Source of the DNA: Planctomycetota bacterium
Lineage (GTDB): Bacteria > Planctomycetota > JAPUJT01
Direction of reading: 5' to 3'
Assembly (NCBI GenBank): GCA_027296055.1
Contig: JAPUJT010000193.1
Location: forward strand, 1-39,569
DNA: 39,569 nt
In this document: positions 1 to 7,810 of the stretch, in pieces
How positions within the stretch are numbered: the first letter of the stretch is position 1
Layout: the number at the start of each line of letters is the position of its first letter
Translations under genes and position numbers: made by a program
The notes under the pieces: model-generated
Seen by the model: the letters and a program-made list of their open reading frames with translations, nothing else
Told to the model about the DNA's origin: nothing
Databases searched by the model: none

Positions 1-633
1 GAACCCCGTCGATCCCCCTTCACCGCGCGACTTCAGATCCTCCTCCCGAAGGCCCCCGCAGGAGAGAGTACGGGGGCGTGGGTCCGCGCGTTGATCCGGG
101 GAGGGGCCGACTCGATACAGCTACGGCAGAAGGAGGCCACCGATCGAGAGTTCACCGAGATCGCCCGAGAAGTCCGAGGCGCCTGTGACGCCGGCGGGGC
201 GATTTTCATCGTCAATGACAGGGTCGATGCGGCCCTGGCCTCCGAAGCCGATGGCGTCCACCTGGGCCAGGACGACATGGATCCCCGCGAGGCGCGCCAT
301 ATTCTGGGGGACACTCCCCTGATCGGCGTCTCCTGTCATTCCGTCGACGAGGCGATCCAGGCGGAGGCCGCCGGGGCGGACTACATTGCGGTAGGCTGCA
401 TCTTCGCATCCCCGACCAAACCAGACCTCCGGCCCGTCGGACCGGAGCTGATCGCGGAGATCGCCCGAAGGGTACGAAGACCCCTGGTGGCGATCGGAGG
501 AATTCGCCCCGAGAATGTCGCCCTCGTGATCCGGGCTGGAGCGCAGGCGGCAGCCGTCTCCTCGGCTATCCTGAGCTCGCCCGATCTCGAGGGGGCGACC
601 CGACGCCTTCGAGAGGCCATCCCCGACCGTTGA
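1..633 (+). CDS. thiE: Thiamine phosphate synthase, 5' end outside the window
   Basis: Joins HMP-diphosphate and thiazole phosphate to make thiamine phosphate in the cytoplasm. The frame is open from base 1 to the TGA at 631-633, so the true start lies upstream; a TTG at 91 is internal to the fold. Family signatures are present in order: QLRQK (diphosphate binding), NDRVDAALA...DGVHLGQDD, IGVSCHS, the ADYIAVGCIFASPTKPD stretch matching the family GPxFxTxTK loop, and the phosphate-binding PLVAIGGI strand. The visible 210 codons are close to the usual length (about 210 residues), so little is missing. The stop codon overlaps the TTG start of murJ, which suggests translational coupling. Confidence 0.93.
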   Translation, partial: EPRRSPFTARLQILLPKAPAGESTGAWVRALIRGGADSIQLRQKEATDREFTEIAREVRGACDAGGAIFIVNDRVDAALASEADGVHLGQDDMDPREARHILGDTPLIGVSCHSVDEAIQAEAAGADYIAVGCIFASPTKPDLRPVGPELIAEIARRVRRPLVAIGGIRPENVALVIRAGAQAAAVSSAILSSPDLEGATRRLREAIPDR

Positions 634-2234
634 AATCCCCACGCCTCCTGGAATCTGCTTCCGTCGTCAGCTCGCTGACCCTGCTCAGCCGGATCCTGGG
701 AATGGTCCGGACGATGATCGCCGCCTCCATCTTCGGAAGCACCCTGGCCATGGACGCCTTCGTGATCGCCTTCACCGTGCCCAACCTGTTTCGACGTCTG
801 TTCGGGGAGGGAGCGCTCTCGTCCGCTTTCGTGCCGGTCTACACTCGAACGCTCGAGCAGGACGGGAAGGCGAAGGCCCAGGTCCTCTTCAACAGTCTTC
901 TCACTCGCGTGGGTCTGATACTGTTCGGGCTAACCCTGCTCGGGATCGGGGGCTGCTACTTGCTCGACTGGACTATCCATCATAGTCCCTCCCTGGTCCA
1001 GGCATTGAAGACTTCGGGCGACTACGACAAGGTACTCCTCACATCCGCTCTGCTGAGGATCCTGTTCCCCTACCTGTTCCTCGTCTGCGTCCTGGCTCTC
1101 CTGTCGGCTCTACTGAACTCGCTGGGTCATTTCGCCTCTCCCTCGCTGGCGCCGATCGTTCTCAACGTGTTCTGGATTGGCGGACTTGTCTGGCTCGCGC
1201 CCGTCTTCGGGGCCCGGCCGGACCAAATGATCATCGGGGTCGCGGTGGCTGTCCTGATCGGCGGCGTCGCGCAGGTCGCGACACAGATCCCCGCCATGCG
1301 TTCCCGCGGGATCGGGTTTCGACCTCACCTCGTAGGCGCCCCGCCGGAGATAGGCGAGATCCGCCGCCTGATGGTGCCGATGATCTTCGGAGCGGCGGTG
1401 ATGCAGCTCAACATCCTCATCGACAGGGCGATCGCCGTGGGGATGGTGGCCGGGGATGGCGCGGTCTCGGCTCTCTACTACGGGGATCGACTGATACAGT
1501 TCCCCATGTCGCTGACGGGGATCGCCATCGCCGTCGCCGCCTTTCCGATACTGTCCAGGCACGTGGCCCGCGGCGAGATGAAGGAAGCGGCGGAAAAGGT
1601 GGCGGCAAGCTGCAAGGGAATCCTCGCCGTAACGCTGCCGGCGACCATCGGTCTCGCCATCCTCTCCATGCCTATCATCGAGCTGATCTACGAGCGCGGA
1701 GTCTTCGGGGCCGTAGACTCGGTCCGCACCGCCCGGGTCTTGATCCTTTACTCCCTCGGATTGTGGGCCTTTTCGGGTCAGCACGTCCTGGTACGCGCCT
1801 TCTACTCCCTGCGGATGCAGTCGGTGCCTGTGCGCGTGGCGACCGGGATGGTCGCGCTGAACCTCGTTCTGAACCTCTCCCTCGTGGGTCCCCTCCAGGA
1901 AGCAGGTCTGGCTCTGGCGACGGCGATCACCGGCGTGATCCAGTTCTGTCTCCTGCTGTTCTTGCTCCGGAGACGCCTCCCCGAGCTACGGGGCCTTGGT
2001 CTCCTCCCTTCCTTCTACCGCTCCCTCTCGATCTCGATCGTGATGGGAGTCGCCGTCTGGATCACCTTGGCCTACGGTTCCCCCGTGGGGAGCTCGACGT
2101 CGGCGCGCGCGCTGCGGGTCGTCATCCCCATGCTCGTCGGCATCGGCATCTACGCCGCCGCCTCCGCCTTGTTACGGACGCCCGAGTTCCTCACGGTGGC
2201 CAGCGCCATCCGCCGCCGCTTCAAGAAGTCCTGA
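630..2234 (+). CDS. murJ: Lipid II flippase MurJ (MviN family)
   Basis: Integral inner-membrane protein of 534 residues that flips lipid II for peptidoglycan synthesis. The N-terminus (LLESASVVSSLTLLSRILGMVRTM) is the typical MurJ opening of TM1, including the conserved Ser-Arg-x-Leu-Gly motif, followed by the NLFRRLFGEGALSSAFVPVY signature. About 14 hydrophobic segments run to the C-terminus. The length matches the family (about 510-540). Translation starts at a TTG that overlaps the thiE stop by two bases. ThiE and MurJ are functionally unrelated, so this looks like simple gene packing. Confidence 0.96.
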   Translation: MKSPRLLESASVVSSLTLLSRILGMVRTMIAASIFGSTLAMDAFVIAFTVPNLFRRLFGEGALSSAFVPVYTRTLEQDGKAKAQVLFNSLLTRVGLILFGLTLLGIGGCYLLDWTIHHSPSLVQALKTSGDYDKVLLTSALLRILFPYLFLVCVLALLSALLNSLGHFASPSLAPIVLNVFWIGGLVWLAPVFGARPDQMIIGVAVAVLIGGVAQVATQIPAMRSRGIGFRPHLVGAPPEIGEIRRLMVPMIFGAAVMQLNILIDRAIAVGMVAGDGAVSALYYGDRLIQFPMSLTGIAIAVAAFPILSRHVARGEMKEAAEKVAASCKGILAVTLPATIGLAILSMPIIELIYERGVFGAVDSVRTARVLILYSLGLWAFSGQHVLVRAFYSLRMQSVPVRVATGMVALNLVLNLSLVGPLQEAGLALATAITGVIQFCLLLFLLRRRLPELRGLGLLPSFYRSLSISIVMGVAVWITLAYGSPVGSSTSARALRVVIPMLVGIGIYAAASALLRTPEFLTVASAIRRRFKKS

Positions 2235-2262
2235 ATCGAACAGCAAAGCAAATTGTTCAGGA
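2229..2262. terminator. Inverted repeat between convergent genes
   Basis: TCCTGAA at 2229-2235 can pair with TTCAGGA at 2256-2262, and GAACA (2238-2242) with TGTTC (2254-2258). The element covers the stop codons of both murJ and the facing DUF3592 gene. There is no clear U tract on either strand, so bidirectional termination is only a suggestion. Confidence 0.35.
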
Positions 2263-2733
2263 ATGAGATGGGCGGGCGGGGCGGAGGAGGGAGAGACCGA
2301 AGAGGATCAGGGCCACCAGACCGAGGAAGATTCCCGCACAGACGAAGACGAAGGTCTCTACCGGCGCGCCGGTATCGAGCAGGGCGTGCAATGGGGACCG
2401 AGGATCGTAATGGATCAGGACCTCCTGGCCCACCGGAAACTCCTCCACGATCTGCAAGGCGTAGATCGGGGAGGCCCGAGCCCCCATGTACGAGATCTTG
2501 CTGGAGGTGTGCTCCACACCAGCGACCGAGTAGGTGTATCGGATCTCCGCCCAGCTCTCCCCCTGCATCGCGGTCCCCGACTCGATACTCGATTCGACGA
2601 TCATCCCCGGAGCCGTGGGCCAACTCCTGGCGCGTGCGTAGGTCCTCCCCCTCACCCAGCCCCCGAAGAAAGAGAGTATCGCCAGCGCGACGAGGACGAG
2701 AAAACCCACTCGCGTCTTGCTCTTTTCCTTCAC
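2257..2733 (-). CDS. DUF3592-like membrane protein
   Basis: 158 residues. There are two hydrophobic segments, one near the N-terminus (about residues 9-27) and one near the C-terminus (about 128-150). Between them lies a beta-rich extracytoplasmic domain with the pattern seen in DUF3592 proteins: an AEIRYTYSVAGVEHTSSKI strand pair, then FPVGQEVLIHYDPRSP. No enzymatic residues are apparent and the biochemical function of the family is unknown. It lies 22 bp downstream of the charged exported protein and is probably the last gene of the sigma/anti-sigma operon. The start ATG is followed by a basic MKEKSKTR stretch, which fits an N-in topology. Confidence 0.75.
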   Translation of the reverse strand: MKEKSKTRVGFLVLVALAILSFFGGWVRGRTYARARSWPTAPGMIVESSIESGTAMQGESWAEIRYTYSVAGVEHTSSKISYMGARASPIYALQIVEEFPVGQEVLIHYDPRSPLHALLDTGAPVETFVFVCAGIFLGLVALILFGLSLLRPARPSHS

Positions 2734-2755
2734 TGAATCATCCGGGGAGGGGGTC

Positions 2756-3391
2756 TTACCGAGCCGATGGAGCGCGGCGATGGGGACGGTTTCCCTCTTT
2801 CCGCTGACGAGGGCGGCGGGGGCTCCCCTTCCGGCCGCGTCGCTCCTCCATGAGCTGGCGGATCCTCATGGGCCTCTCGTGGGGCGGTAGTTTTTCCAGC
2901 TCCTTGCGGACATCTTCCGGCAGGGATTGGATGAACTTATCGACCCTGGCCCTCCGCGCCTTGTGATGCTTTCGGATCAGGGCCTCGATCCGAGCGCGGC
3001 GCGCCTTGGGAGGGAGAGCGAAGATCTCTTCGCGCTCCTTCTCGGGCAAGCGCGACAGCACCTGCTTGACGATGGATTCCCAGAGGCGCCTGAGCTGAGC
3101 TTGTTTCTCGACGGGGAAGTCCTTGAGCCGACGGGAACGCTTTCGCAGCCTCTCCCTCTCCTCAGGGGACAGGCGGCAAAACTTCTCCATCTTTCGCCGA
3201 AGCTCCTTGCGCTTCTCGAGAGGGAGAGACTTCCAGCGGCGGAGGCGATCAACCAGGCGGCTCTGATCCTCCTGGGAAAGACGCTGCCACCTGCGACGGC
3301 GCTCCATCTCGCGGGAGCGATCTTCCTTGGCGCCCTGCGGCATCGCCATGAGACTCGAGAAGACCAGCAGGATGGCGGCGGAGATGGACAT
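2756..3391 (-). CDS. Exported charged helical protein, DUF3106-like
   Basis: 211 residues. It starts at an ATG whose A is the last base of the anti-sigma TAA (TAATG), so it is coupled to that gene. A hydrophobic start (MSISAAILLVFSSLMAMPQ) looks like a signal peptide or anchor. The rest is almost entirely Arg/Lys/Glu-rich helix with repeating short units such as LSQEDQ, LPLEKRKELRRK, LSPEERERLRKR, FPVEKQAQLRRLW, LPEKEREEIF and LPPHERPMRIRQL. This pattern resembles DUF3106 and broadly resembles CpxP/ZraP-type periplasmic helical sensors. Its place behind an ECF sigma factor and anti-sigma pair suggests a role in envelope stress sensing; that is inference. The frame stays open upstream of this start, but that part overlaps the anti-sigma gene and is not coding. 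Confidence 0.75.
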   Translation of the reverse strand: MSISAAILLVFSSLMAMPQGAKEDRSREMERRRRWQRLSQEDQSRLVDRLRRWKSLPLEKRKELRRKMEKFCRLSPEERERLRKRSRRLKDFPVEKQAQLRRLWESIVKQVLSRLPEKEREEIFALPPKARRARIEALIRKHHKARRARVDKFIQSLPEDVRKELEKLPPHERPMRIRQLMEERRGRKGSPRRPRQRKEGNRPHRRAPSAR

Positions 3392-3870
3392 TATCCCTGC
3401 TCCGATCCATTCAGGATCTCCGGAAGATCGGATTCCAGAAGGTCCATGTTCTCGATGACCTCTAGCGACTCGAGTATCTCGAGGTTGTCGAGCAGATCCC
3501 AGTTCGTCACGATCTCCTGGCGCTCCTCCGGGGACAGATCGGCGTCGATCCCCGTCCCGAAAGTTTGCCAGACGGCCAGCATGATCAAGAGGGCGGCGGC
3601 GATCCCGAACCCCAGGCGGACCCACCCGACCCTCCGCTCCCGGGACCGCGCTGCATGGATGATCTTCGAGGCACCCACGCTCGGAGATTCCGGGACGGTG
3701 TACGCGTCCAGGGCATTCCAGGTGAGCTTCTTCTCCTCGAGCACCTTGCTGCAGTTCTCGCATCCCGCGAGATGAGCCTCGACCTGTCCCCGCACTTCGG
3801 AGGTCAGTTCTCCATCCAGGTAAGGCTCCAGTTGCTCAAGGACTTCCGAACAATTCATGGCAACTCTCAT
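3391..3870 (-). CDS. Membrane-anchored zinc-finger anti-sigma factor
   Basis: 159 residues. The N-terminal domain carries the ZAS/zf-HC2 motif H33-x3-C37-x2-C40, with an additional Cys at position 7, followed by a single hydrophobic segment around residues 82-102. A short acidic extracytoplasmic tail rich in Leu, Glu and Asp follows. The family binds the cognate ECF sigma factor and releases it on an envelope signal. The gene follows the sigma gene after a 171-bp gap, longer than usual for such pairs. Two ATGs (3870 and 3858) lie in a 12-bp tandem duplication; the second (MNCSEVLEQL) looks more like homologues, so the first four residues may not be translated. Confidence 0.9.
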   Translation of the reverse strand: MRVAMNCSEVLEQLEPYLDGELTSEVRGQVEAHLAGCENCSKVLEEKKLTWNALDAYTVPESPSVGASKIIHAARSRERRVGWVRLGFGIAAALLIMLAVWQTFGTGIDADLSPEERQEIVTNWDLLDNLEILESLEVIENMDLLESDLPEILNGSEQG

Positions 3871-3878
3871 GGCAACTC
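3855..3878. repeat. 12-bp tandem duplication over the anti-sigma start codon
   Basis: TCATGGCAACTC occurs twice head to tail (3855-3866 and 3867-3878, plus strand). Each copy supplies an in-frame ATG on the minus strand, which makes the anti-sigma start ambiguous. Confidence 0.85.
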
Positions 3879-3933
3879 ACAACTTACATGGTCAATCCGG
3901 GCCCAGATTGGCTTGCATCCCACCGTAATTACT

Positions 3934-3958
3934 AACCACTGTCCTCGGCAAAGGTTCC
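3934..3958 (-). promoter_or_regulatory. Possible ECF-type promoter before the anti-sigma gene
   Basis: In the gap between the sigma and anti-sigma genes, the minus strand reads GGAAC, 17 bases, then GTTAG. A GGAA-type -35 box followed by GTT is the general form of ECF sigma promoters. It could be an autoregulatory site for the sigma factor encoded just upstream. The motif is short and could occur by chance. Confidence 0.3.
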
Positions 3959-4041
3959 GGGCGATTTCCCGGACGATTTACCAGGCGAGGGACCGACAGG
4001 CGGAGGCACCTGCGTGTCCCCCCAGATCACCCATGACCCGC

Positions 4042-4737
4042 CTACATCCCCTTCCAGGGCCCCTTTCCGCTTCTCAGGTAGGGTAGAAGGCGCTCCTTGA
4101 TCCGCTCCCGGGCGCGGCTCAGGAGAGATTTGACGGCCGGGATGGAGAGGCCCATCGCCTCGCCAATCTCCTGGTAGGCGAGACCCTGGTACTTGTTGAG
4201 CATCACGGCCATCTTCTGGCTGGCAGGGAGATCGTCCAGAATCTCCCGGATCACCAGCGAGAGCTCCTTCTTCTCCAGGAGTTCCCCCGGTTCCTTCACC
4301 CGGGGGTCTGCAATGCTGGGACCCGTCCCGTCCTCGGAGCCGACATCGAGCGACTGGGTGATCTTCCGGCCACGCATCTGGTTGAGACAGAGGTTCGTGG
4401 CGATGCGGTACAGCCAGGAGCGGAAGGACGGCTGGGGCCGCCAGGTCGCTCGGGCCCGGTAGACCCGAAGGAAAACCTCCTGCGTGAGATCCTGCAGATC
4501 GGCCGCTCGCCCCAGATACCTGAAGATCAACCGAGAGATCGGCCGCTCGTACTTGGACAGGAGCCGGGCGAAGGCCTCCTCATCGCCCGCCTGGACCCGG
4601 AGCATCAGGGAAACGTCCGGGTCTCCCTCCAAGGTGTTCCGCCTCCCGTGCCGGAGGCCCTCGTTCTCGATCCGGAGAAGAGGAGAGCCCCGTGAACCAT
4701 CACCCCTCTCTCTTATCCCAAACGCTTGGGCGGACAT
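4042..4737 (-). CDS. ECF-type RNA polymerase sigma factor (sigma-70 family)
   Basis: Directs RNA polymerase to a specific regulon. Region 2 runs from LMLRVQAGDEEAFARLLSKY through LGRAADLQDLTQEVFLRVYRA to the W-Y-RIATNLCLNQMR segment. Region 4 carries LPASQKMAVMLNKYQGLAYQEIGEAMGLSIPAVKSLLSRARERIK, a clear helix-turn-helix. The start is uncertain. The ATG at 4737 has no visible ribosome site, whereas a TTG at 4632 (MEGDPDVSLML) is preceded by GGGAGG and would give a length nearer the family norm. The gene is followed by the zinc-finger anti-sigma factor and two membrane or exported proteins, the usual arrangement for an envelope-responsive ECF locus. Confidence 0.93.
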   Translation of the reverse strand: MSAQAFGIRERGDGSRGSPLLRIENEGLRHGRRNTLEGDPDVSLMLRVQAGDEEAFARLLSKYERPISRLIFRYLGRAADLQDLTQEVFLRVYRARATWRPQPSFRSWLYRIATNLCLNQMRGRKITQSLDVGSEDGTGPSIADPRVKEPGELLEKKELSLVIREILDDLPASQKMAVMLNKYQGLAYQEIGEAMGLSIPAVKSLLSRARERIKERLLPYLRSGKGPWKGM

Positions 4738-4759
4738 CAAGCAGGCGGTTGCTCACGCG

Positions 4760-4787
4760 TTGACTGGGACCTCCCATGGGATAGGAT
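4760..4787 (+). promoter_or_regulatory. Sigma-70-like promoter for the 4801-7809 operon
   Basis: TTGACT (4760-4765), a 16-bp spacer and TAGGAT (4782-4787). Predicted transcription start is about 4793-4795, only some six bases before the ATG at 4801, and no Shine-Dalgarno sequence is visible. The mRNA would be nearly leaderless. Confidence 0.5.
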
Positions 4788-4800
4788 GGCCCCCGACACC

Positions 4801-5277
4801 ATGAACAGAGAAGCGAACTGGAGAGGAAGAATCCTACCCGCCCTTCTAGGGGCAGCCATCCTGCTCTTCGGCTTCTATGTGGTGAAGGGTCTCCTCACGT
4901 CGGAGGAGGACCGTATCCGCGCCGTTCTTCACAGCATGGCTGACGCAGCGGAGGAGGGGAAGATGCTCAAGCTGGCATCACACCTCACCAAAGATTTCGT
5001 GCTGGATCCGGATGAATGGTCGCGCGGAATGCTTCAGAGGGCTCTCTTCGGATATTTCCGCCGGGTGAAAGGCGAAGTTTCCTTTGTCTTGCGCGACATC
5101 GAGGTGGAGGTGATGGAGGACCGGGCCACGGCTACTCTCCGCGTCGGCATGGCGCAGGGGGGATCGCTCTCCGCGGGCCTGCGACCCGATAGGGCCTATT
5201 CGTTTCGCTGCCATTTCGTGAAGAAAGATGGGGAATGGAAAATCGAGCGGGCGGTGAAGGAAAATACAGAATGGTGA
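4801..5277 (+). CDS. Membrane-anchored NTF2-like protein of unknown function
   Basis: 158 residues starting at ATG 4801 (MNREANWRG). An upstream in-frame ATG at 4786 lies inside the predicted -10 box, so 4801 is preferred. One N-terminal hydrophobic segment (about residues 12-30) is followed by a domain with the NTF2/SnoaL-like pattern: helices EEDRIRAVLHSMADAAEEGKM and LASHLTKDFVL, then strands ending in SFRCHFVKKDGEWKIERA. No catalytic residues can be named. It is probably co-transcribed with the AsmA-like gene 13 bp downstream, which points to an envelope role. Confidence 0.72.
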   Translation: MNREANWRGRILPALLGAAILLFGFYVVKGLLTSEEDRIRAVLHSMADAAEEGKMLKLASHLTKDFVLDPDEWSRGMLQRALFGYFRRVKGEVSFVLRDIEVEVMEDRATATLRVGMAQGGSLSAGLRPDRAYSFRCHFVKKDGEWKIERAVKENTEW

Positions 5278-5290
5278 GGGTCCTCGTCCT

Positions 5291-7129
5291 ATGAGACGGA
5301 GGCGCTTCCTGGCCGTGGCTGCCATCCTGGCCGTTGTGACGACGGTCTTCGCCATCGACATGCGCATCCTCACGTTGCCTTCGCTCGTTCGCCTGCGGAT
5401 CGATCGAGGCTTGATAAGCACGTTCGGTTTTCGTGGTTCATTCAAGGACGCGACGGCAGATCTGGATGGAACCGTTCGGTTCAGAGATCTACAGCTCCAA
5501 CATCCCGCCAATCTCTACTCGATCGAGTCGGAGGAAGTGGAAGCCCGCCTGAGCCTGTCGCAGTTCATGCTGGGCCGCACCTCCCAGAGCAGGATGACCT
5601 TCAGACGGGCTACCCTGGCGTGGAGCCACGAGTCAGGGGATGACTGGGACCTGCGCCCCTTCCTGCGTTTCTGCGAGAGTCTGATCGCGTCTCCGATCGC
5701 CAAATTCCGGATCGAAGACCTGACACTGATCCTCGAGGACCGAAACACCGACGAATCGTGGACGTTTCGGCTCGACCGTGTCGATGTGGACCTGCGGGGC
5801 GGAGGCGCGCGCTTGAGCGGCAGCTCCTCGCATTCCCCCTGGCGGGATCTCCGATTCGATCTGATCGCCGACCCGGCGAGGGGCGATCTCCACGGGGTCA
5901 TCAAGGCGTTCAATCTACGCATTCGCCCACAGGACCTCCGGCTCCTCCCGGGCTGGGTGGCGGACGTGGTGCATCGCCTGAGGCCGCGTGGGACGCTCGA
6001 TGTGGAAATTCATCTACGCGGGAAGGGACGCAGCGAGGTGAGAATTTTTCCCGCCAACCTCTCCCTACGCCCGGACGTGTTCCCCTATCCTCTTCGCAAG
6101 ATCACCACGGGAATGCTCATCGCGGACGCTTCCGGCATCCGGATCGCCCGACCGCTGGAAGGTCGCTCGAACATGACTCGCTTCCAGGGCACCGGTCGAT
6201 TGTCCCTGCAGGATCAACCCGGTGACGAGATGTTGGAGTTCTCGTGGACAGGGCTCCAGATGAACGAGACCCTGGCGGCGGCCCTACCGGATGACCTGGA
6301 GTGGGCCTGGCGTCGGGCTCGTCCGTCGGGGACGATCGACGGATCTCTCACGCTGAGGGACGTGGGAGCATCCTCGGGCTCGGTGGCGGCCAGGATCGTG
6401 ATGGCTCCCCTGGATCTGGATCTGCCGATACCGGTCTCGCTACGGGGCGAGGCCCGACTGCGAGACACCCCCTCGGGTCTCGGGGGGAGCGTGGACCGGG
6501 TGCGCGTGGAAATCGCCCACCTTCCCCTGGGGGCTGTGTCCTCAGGCGATGTCATCATCGGCGCCAACGATCTTCGCATCCAGGATCTGCGCGGGTCCTC
6601 GCCGTCCGGCTCGTTTCGCGCCGGGTTTCGAGCCCAACGTGGATGGCCCTACGAGTGGAGCGGAGAGCTTCTCCTGAGCCGGGAAGACCTCGGCTCCGTG
6701 CTCCGGATGTTGACCGGGGGCCCCGGACCAGATGACGGCCGCTGGAATCTATGGCTTCGAGGAACCGGCCGCGAGGGAAGCAGCGATGGATCGGGAACGA
6801 TCTGGCTCGAGGCCGAACATGGCCGTCAGATGCCGATACTTGGCGAGGTGTTTCCGCCTCGTCCGGGCGCGCCTTCCAGCGTCCGAGGGGAGCTCGTCCT
6901 CGGCGTCGGCAGGGGCGCAGTCCGGATCCTCAAGATCGCACTGGAGAGTGGAGCAGAAAGGGCCATCGGACAGGGTGAGATCCTACCCGGGGGGTGGGTC
7001 GAGATGGATCTCCTGCGGACGAAAGGGGACGGCCGCCCCAGCGCCCACCGGATCCGGATCGAGGGCAAGGCCGGATCTCTTCGGGTAAAGGTGCTGCGTC
7101 CGGTCTGGCGCGCGGCCGGTGGACCATGA
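5291..7129 (+). CDS. AsmA/YhdP-like envelope protein
   Basis: 612 residues. An Arg-rich start leads into one membrane anchor (about residues 6-24). A long periplasmic region of repeated amphipathic beta-strands follows, with features typical of the AsmA/TamB/YhdP superfamily: FKDATADLDGTVRFRDLQLQ near the N-terminus, IEDLTLILEDR, and several GTIDGSLTLRDV or GRLSLQD strands. Proteins of this superfamily form hydrophobic grooves and are implicated in moving phospholipids or lipids to the outer membrane. That role is transferred by family resemblance only, and the protein is shorter than most YhdP or TamB members. Its stop overlaps the ATG of the epimerase gene (ATGA). Confidence 0.7.
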   Translation: MRRRRFLAVAAILAVVTTVFAIDMRILTLPSLVRLRIDRGLISTFGFRGSFKDATADLDGTVRFRDLQLQHPANLYSIESEEVEARLSLSQFMLGRTSQSRMTFRRATLAWSHESGDDWDLRPFLRFCESLIASPIAKFRIEDLTLILEDRNTDESWTFRLDRVDVDLRGGGARLSGSSSHSPWRDLRFDLIADPARGDLHGVIKAFNLRIRPQDLRLLPGWVADVVHRLRPRGTLDVEIHLRGKGRSEVRIFPANLSLRPDVFPYPLRKITTGMLIADASGIRIARPLEGRSNMTRFQGTGRLSLQDQPGDEMLEFSWTGLQMNETLAAALPDDLEWAWRRARPSGTIDGSLTLRDVGASSGSVAARIVMAPLDLDLPIPVSLRGEARLRDTPSGLGGSVDRVRVEIAHLPLGAVSSGDVIIGANDLRIQDLRGSSPSGSFRAGFRAQRGWPYEWSGELLLSREDLGSVLRMLTGGPGPDDGRWNLWLRGTGREGSSDGSGTIWLEAEHGRQMPILGEVFPPRPGAPSSVRGELVLGVGRGAVRILKIALESGAERAIGQGEILPGGWVEMDLLRTKGDGRPSAHRIRIEGKAGSLRVKVLRPVWRAAGGP

Positions 7130-7809
7130 GAGCTCGCTCCAGGGAAGAGATGCGGGAGCTCGATCGCCGAGCGCTCGAGGAGTTTGGCGTACCAGGTCTC
7201 GTCCTGATGGAGAACGCCGGGCTGCGCGCTGCCGACGCCATCGCTTCCTCGATGAGCGAGCGGTCGCTGAGTCGGGCGCTGATCTTCTGTGGCAAGGGGA
7301 ACAACGGTGGGGACGGATACGTCGTCGCCCGCCACCTCTCCAATCGAGATGTGCCGGTGAAGGTCTGGAGGCTGGGAGGAGAGCCCCTCCCCGGCTCCGA
7401 CGCGGCGGTCAATCAGGAGATCGTTCGACGGATGCGAATACCTATGGAGGAACCGGATGGTCCCTTCCCCGTGGACAAGGTCGCCCCTCTCCTGGGAAAG
7501 GAGGCGGCCGCCGTCGACGCCTTGCTCGGCACGGGCCTTTCGGGAGAGGTCCGGGAGCCGTACCGCGCCGCGATCGATGCCCTCAACGCCGGAGCCAGCC
7601 CGATCTTCGCGATCGATTGCCCATCCGGTCTCGACTGCAATACGGGGAGGATCCTTGGGGCCGCGGTACGGGCCGATCAGACGATCACCTTCGGCGCCTC
7701 GAAGATCGGGTTCTCGGTAGAGGAGGGTCCGGCGCACGTCGGCCGCTTGATCGTGGCGAACATCAGCATTCCGCGTGTCTTGATGGAGGAGGGAGGGGAA
7801 TCGAAGTAG
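7126..7809 (+). CDS. nnrE: NAD(P)H-hydrate epimerase (YjeF N-terminal domain)
   Basis: 227 residues. Epimerises the R and S forms of damaged NAD(P)H hydrate so that the dehydratase can repair them. Signatures: N-terminal SREEMRELDRRALEEFGVPGLVLMENAG, the glycine-rich NNGGDG at 59-64, DALLGTGLSGEVREPY, and DCPSGLD at 164-170. The protein ends where the epimerase domain ends; the ADP/ATP-dependent dehydratase domain (NnrD) often fused to it is absent. The start ATG at 7126 overlaps the stop of the AsmA-like gene; the open frame further upstream is an overlap artefact. Confidence 0.92.
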   Translation: MRARSREEMRELDRRALEEFGVPGLVLMENAGLRAADAIASSMSERSLSRALIFCGKGNNGGDGYVVARHLSNRDVPVKVWRLGGEPLPGSDAAVNQEIVRRMRIPMEEPDGPFPVDKVAPLLGKEAAAVDALLGTGLSGEVREPYRAAIDALNAGASPIFAIDCPSGLDCNTGRILGAAVRADQTITFGASKIGFSVEEGPAHVGRLIVANISIPRVLMEEGGESK

Positions 7810-7810
7810 G

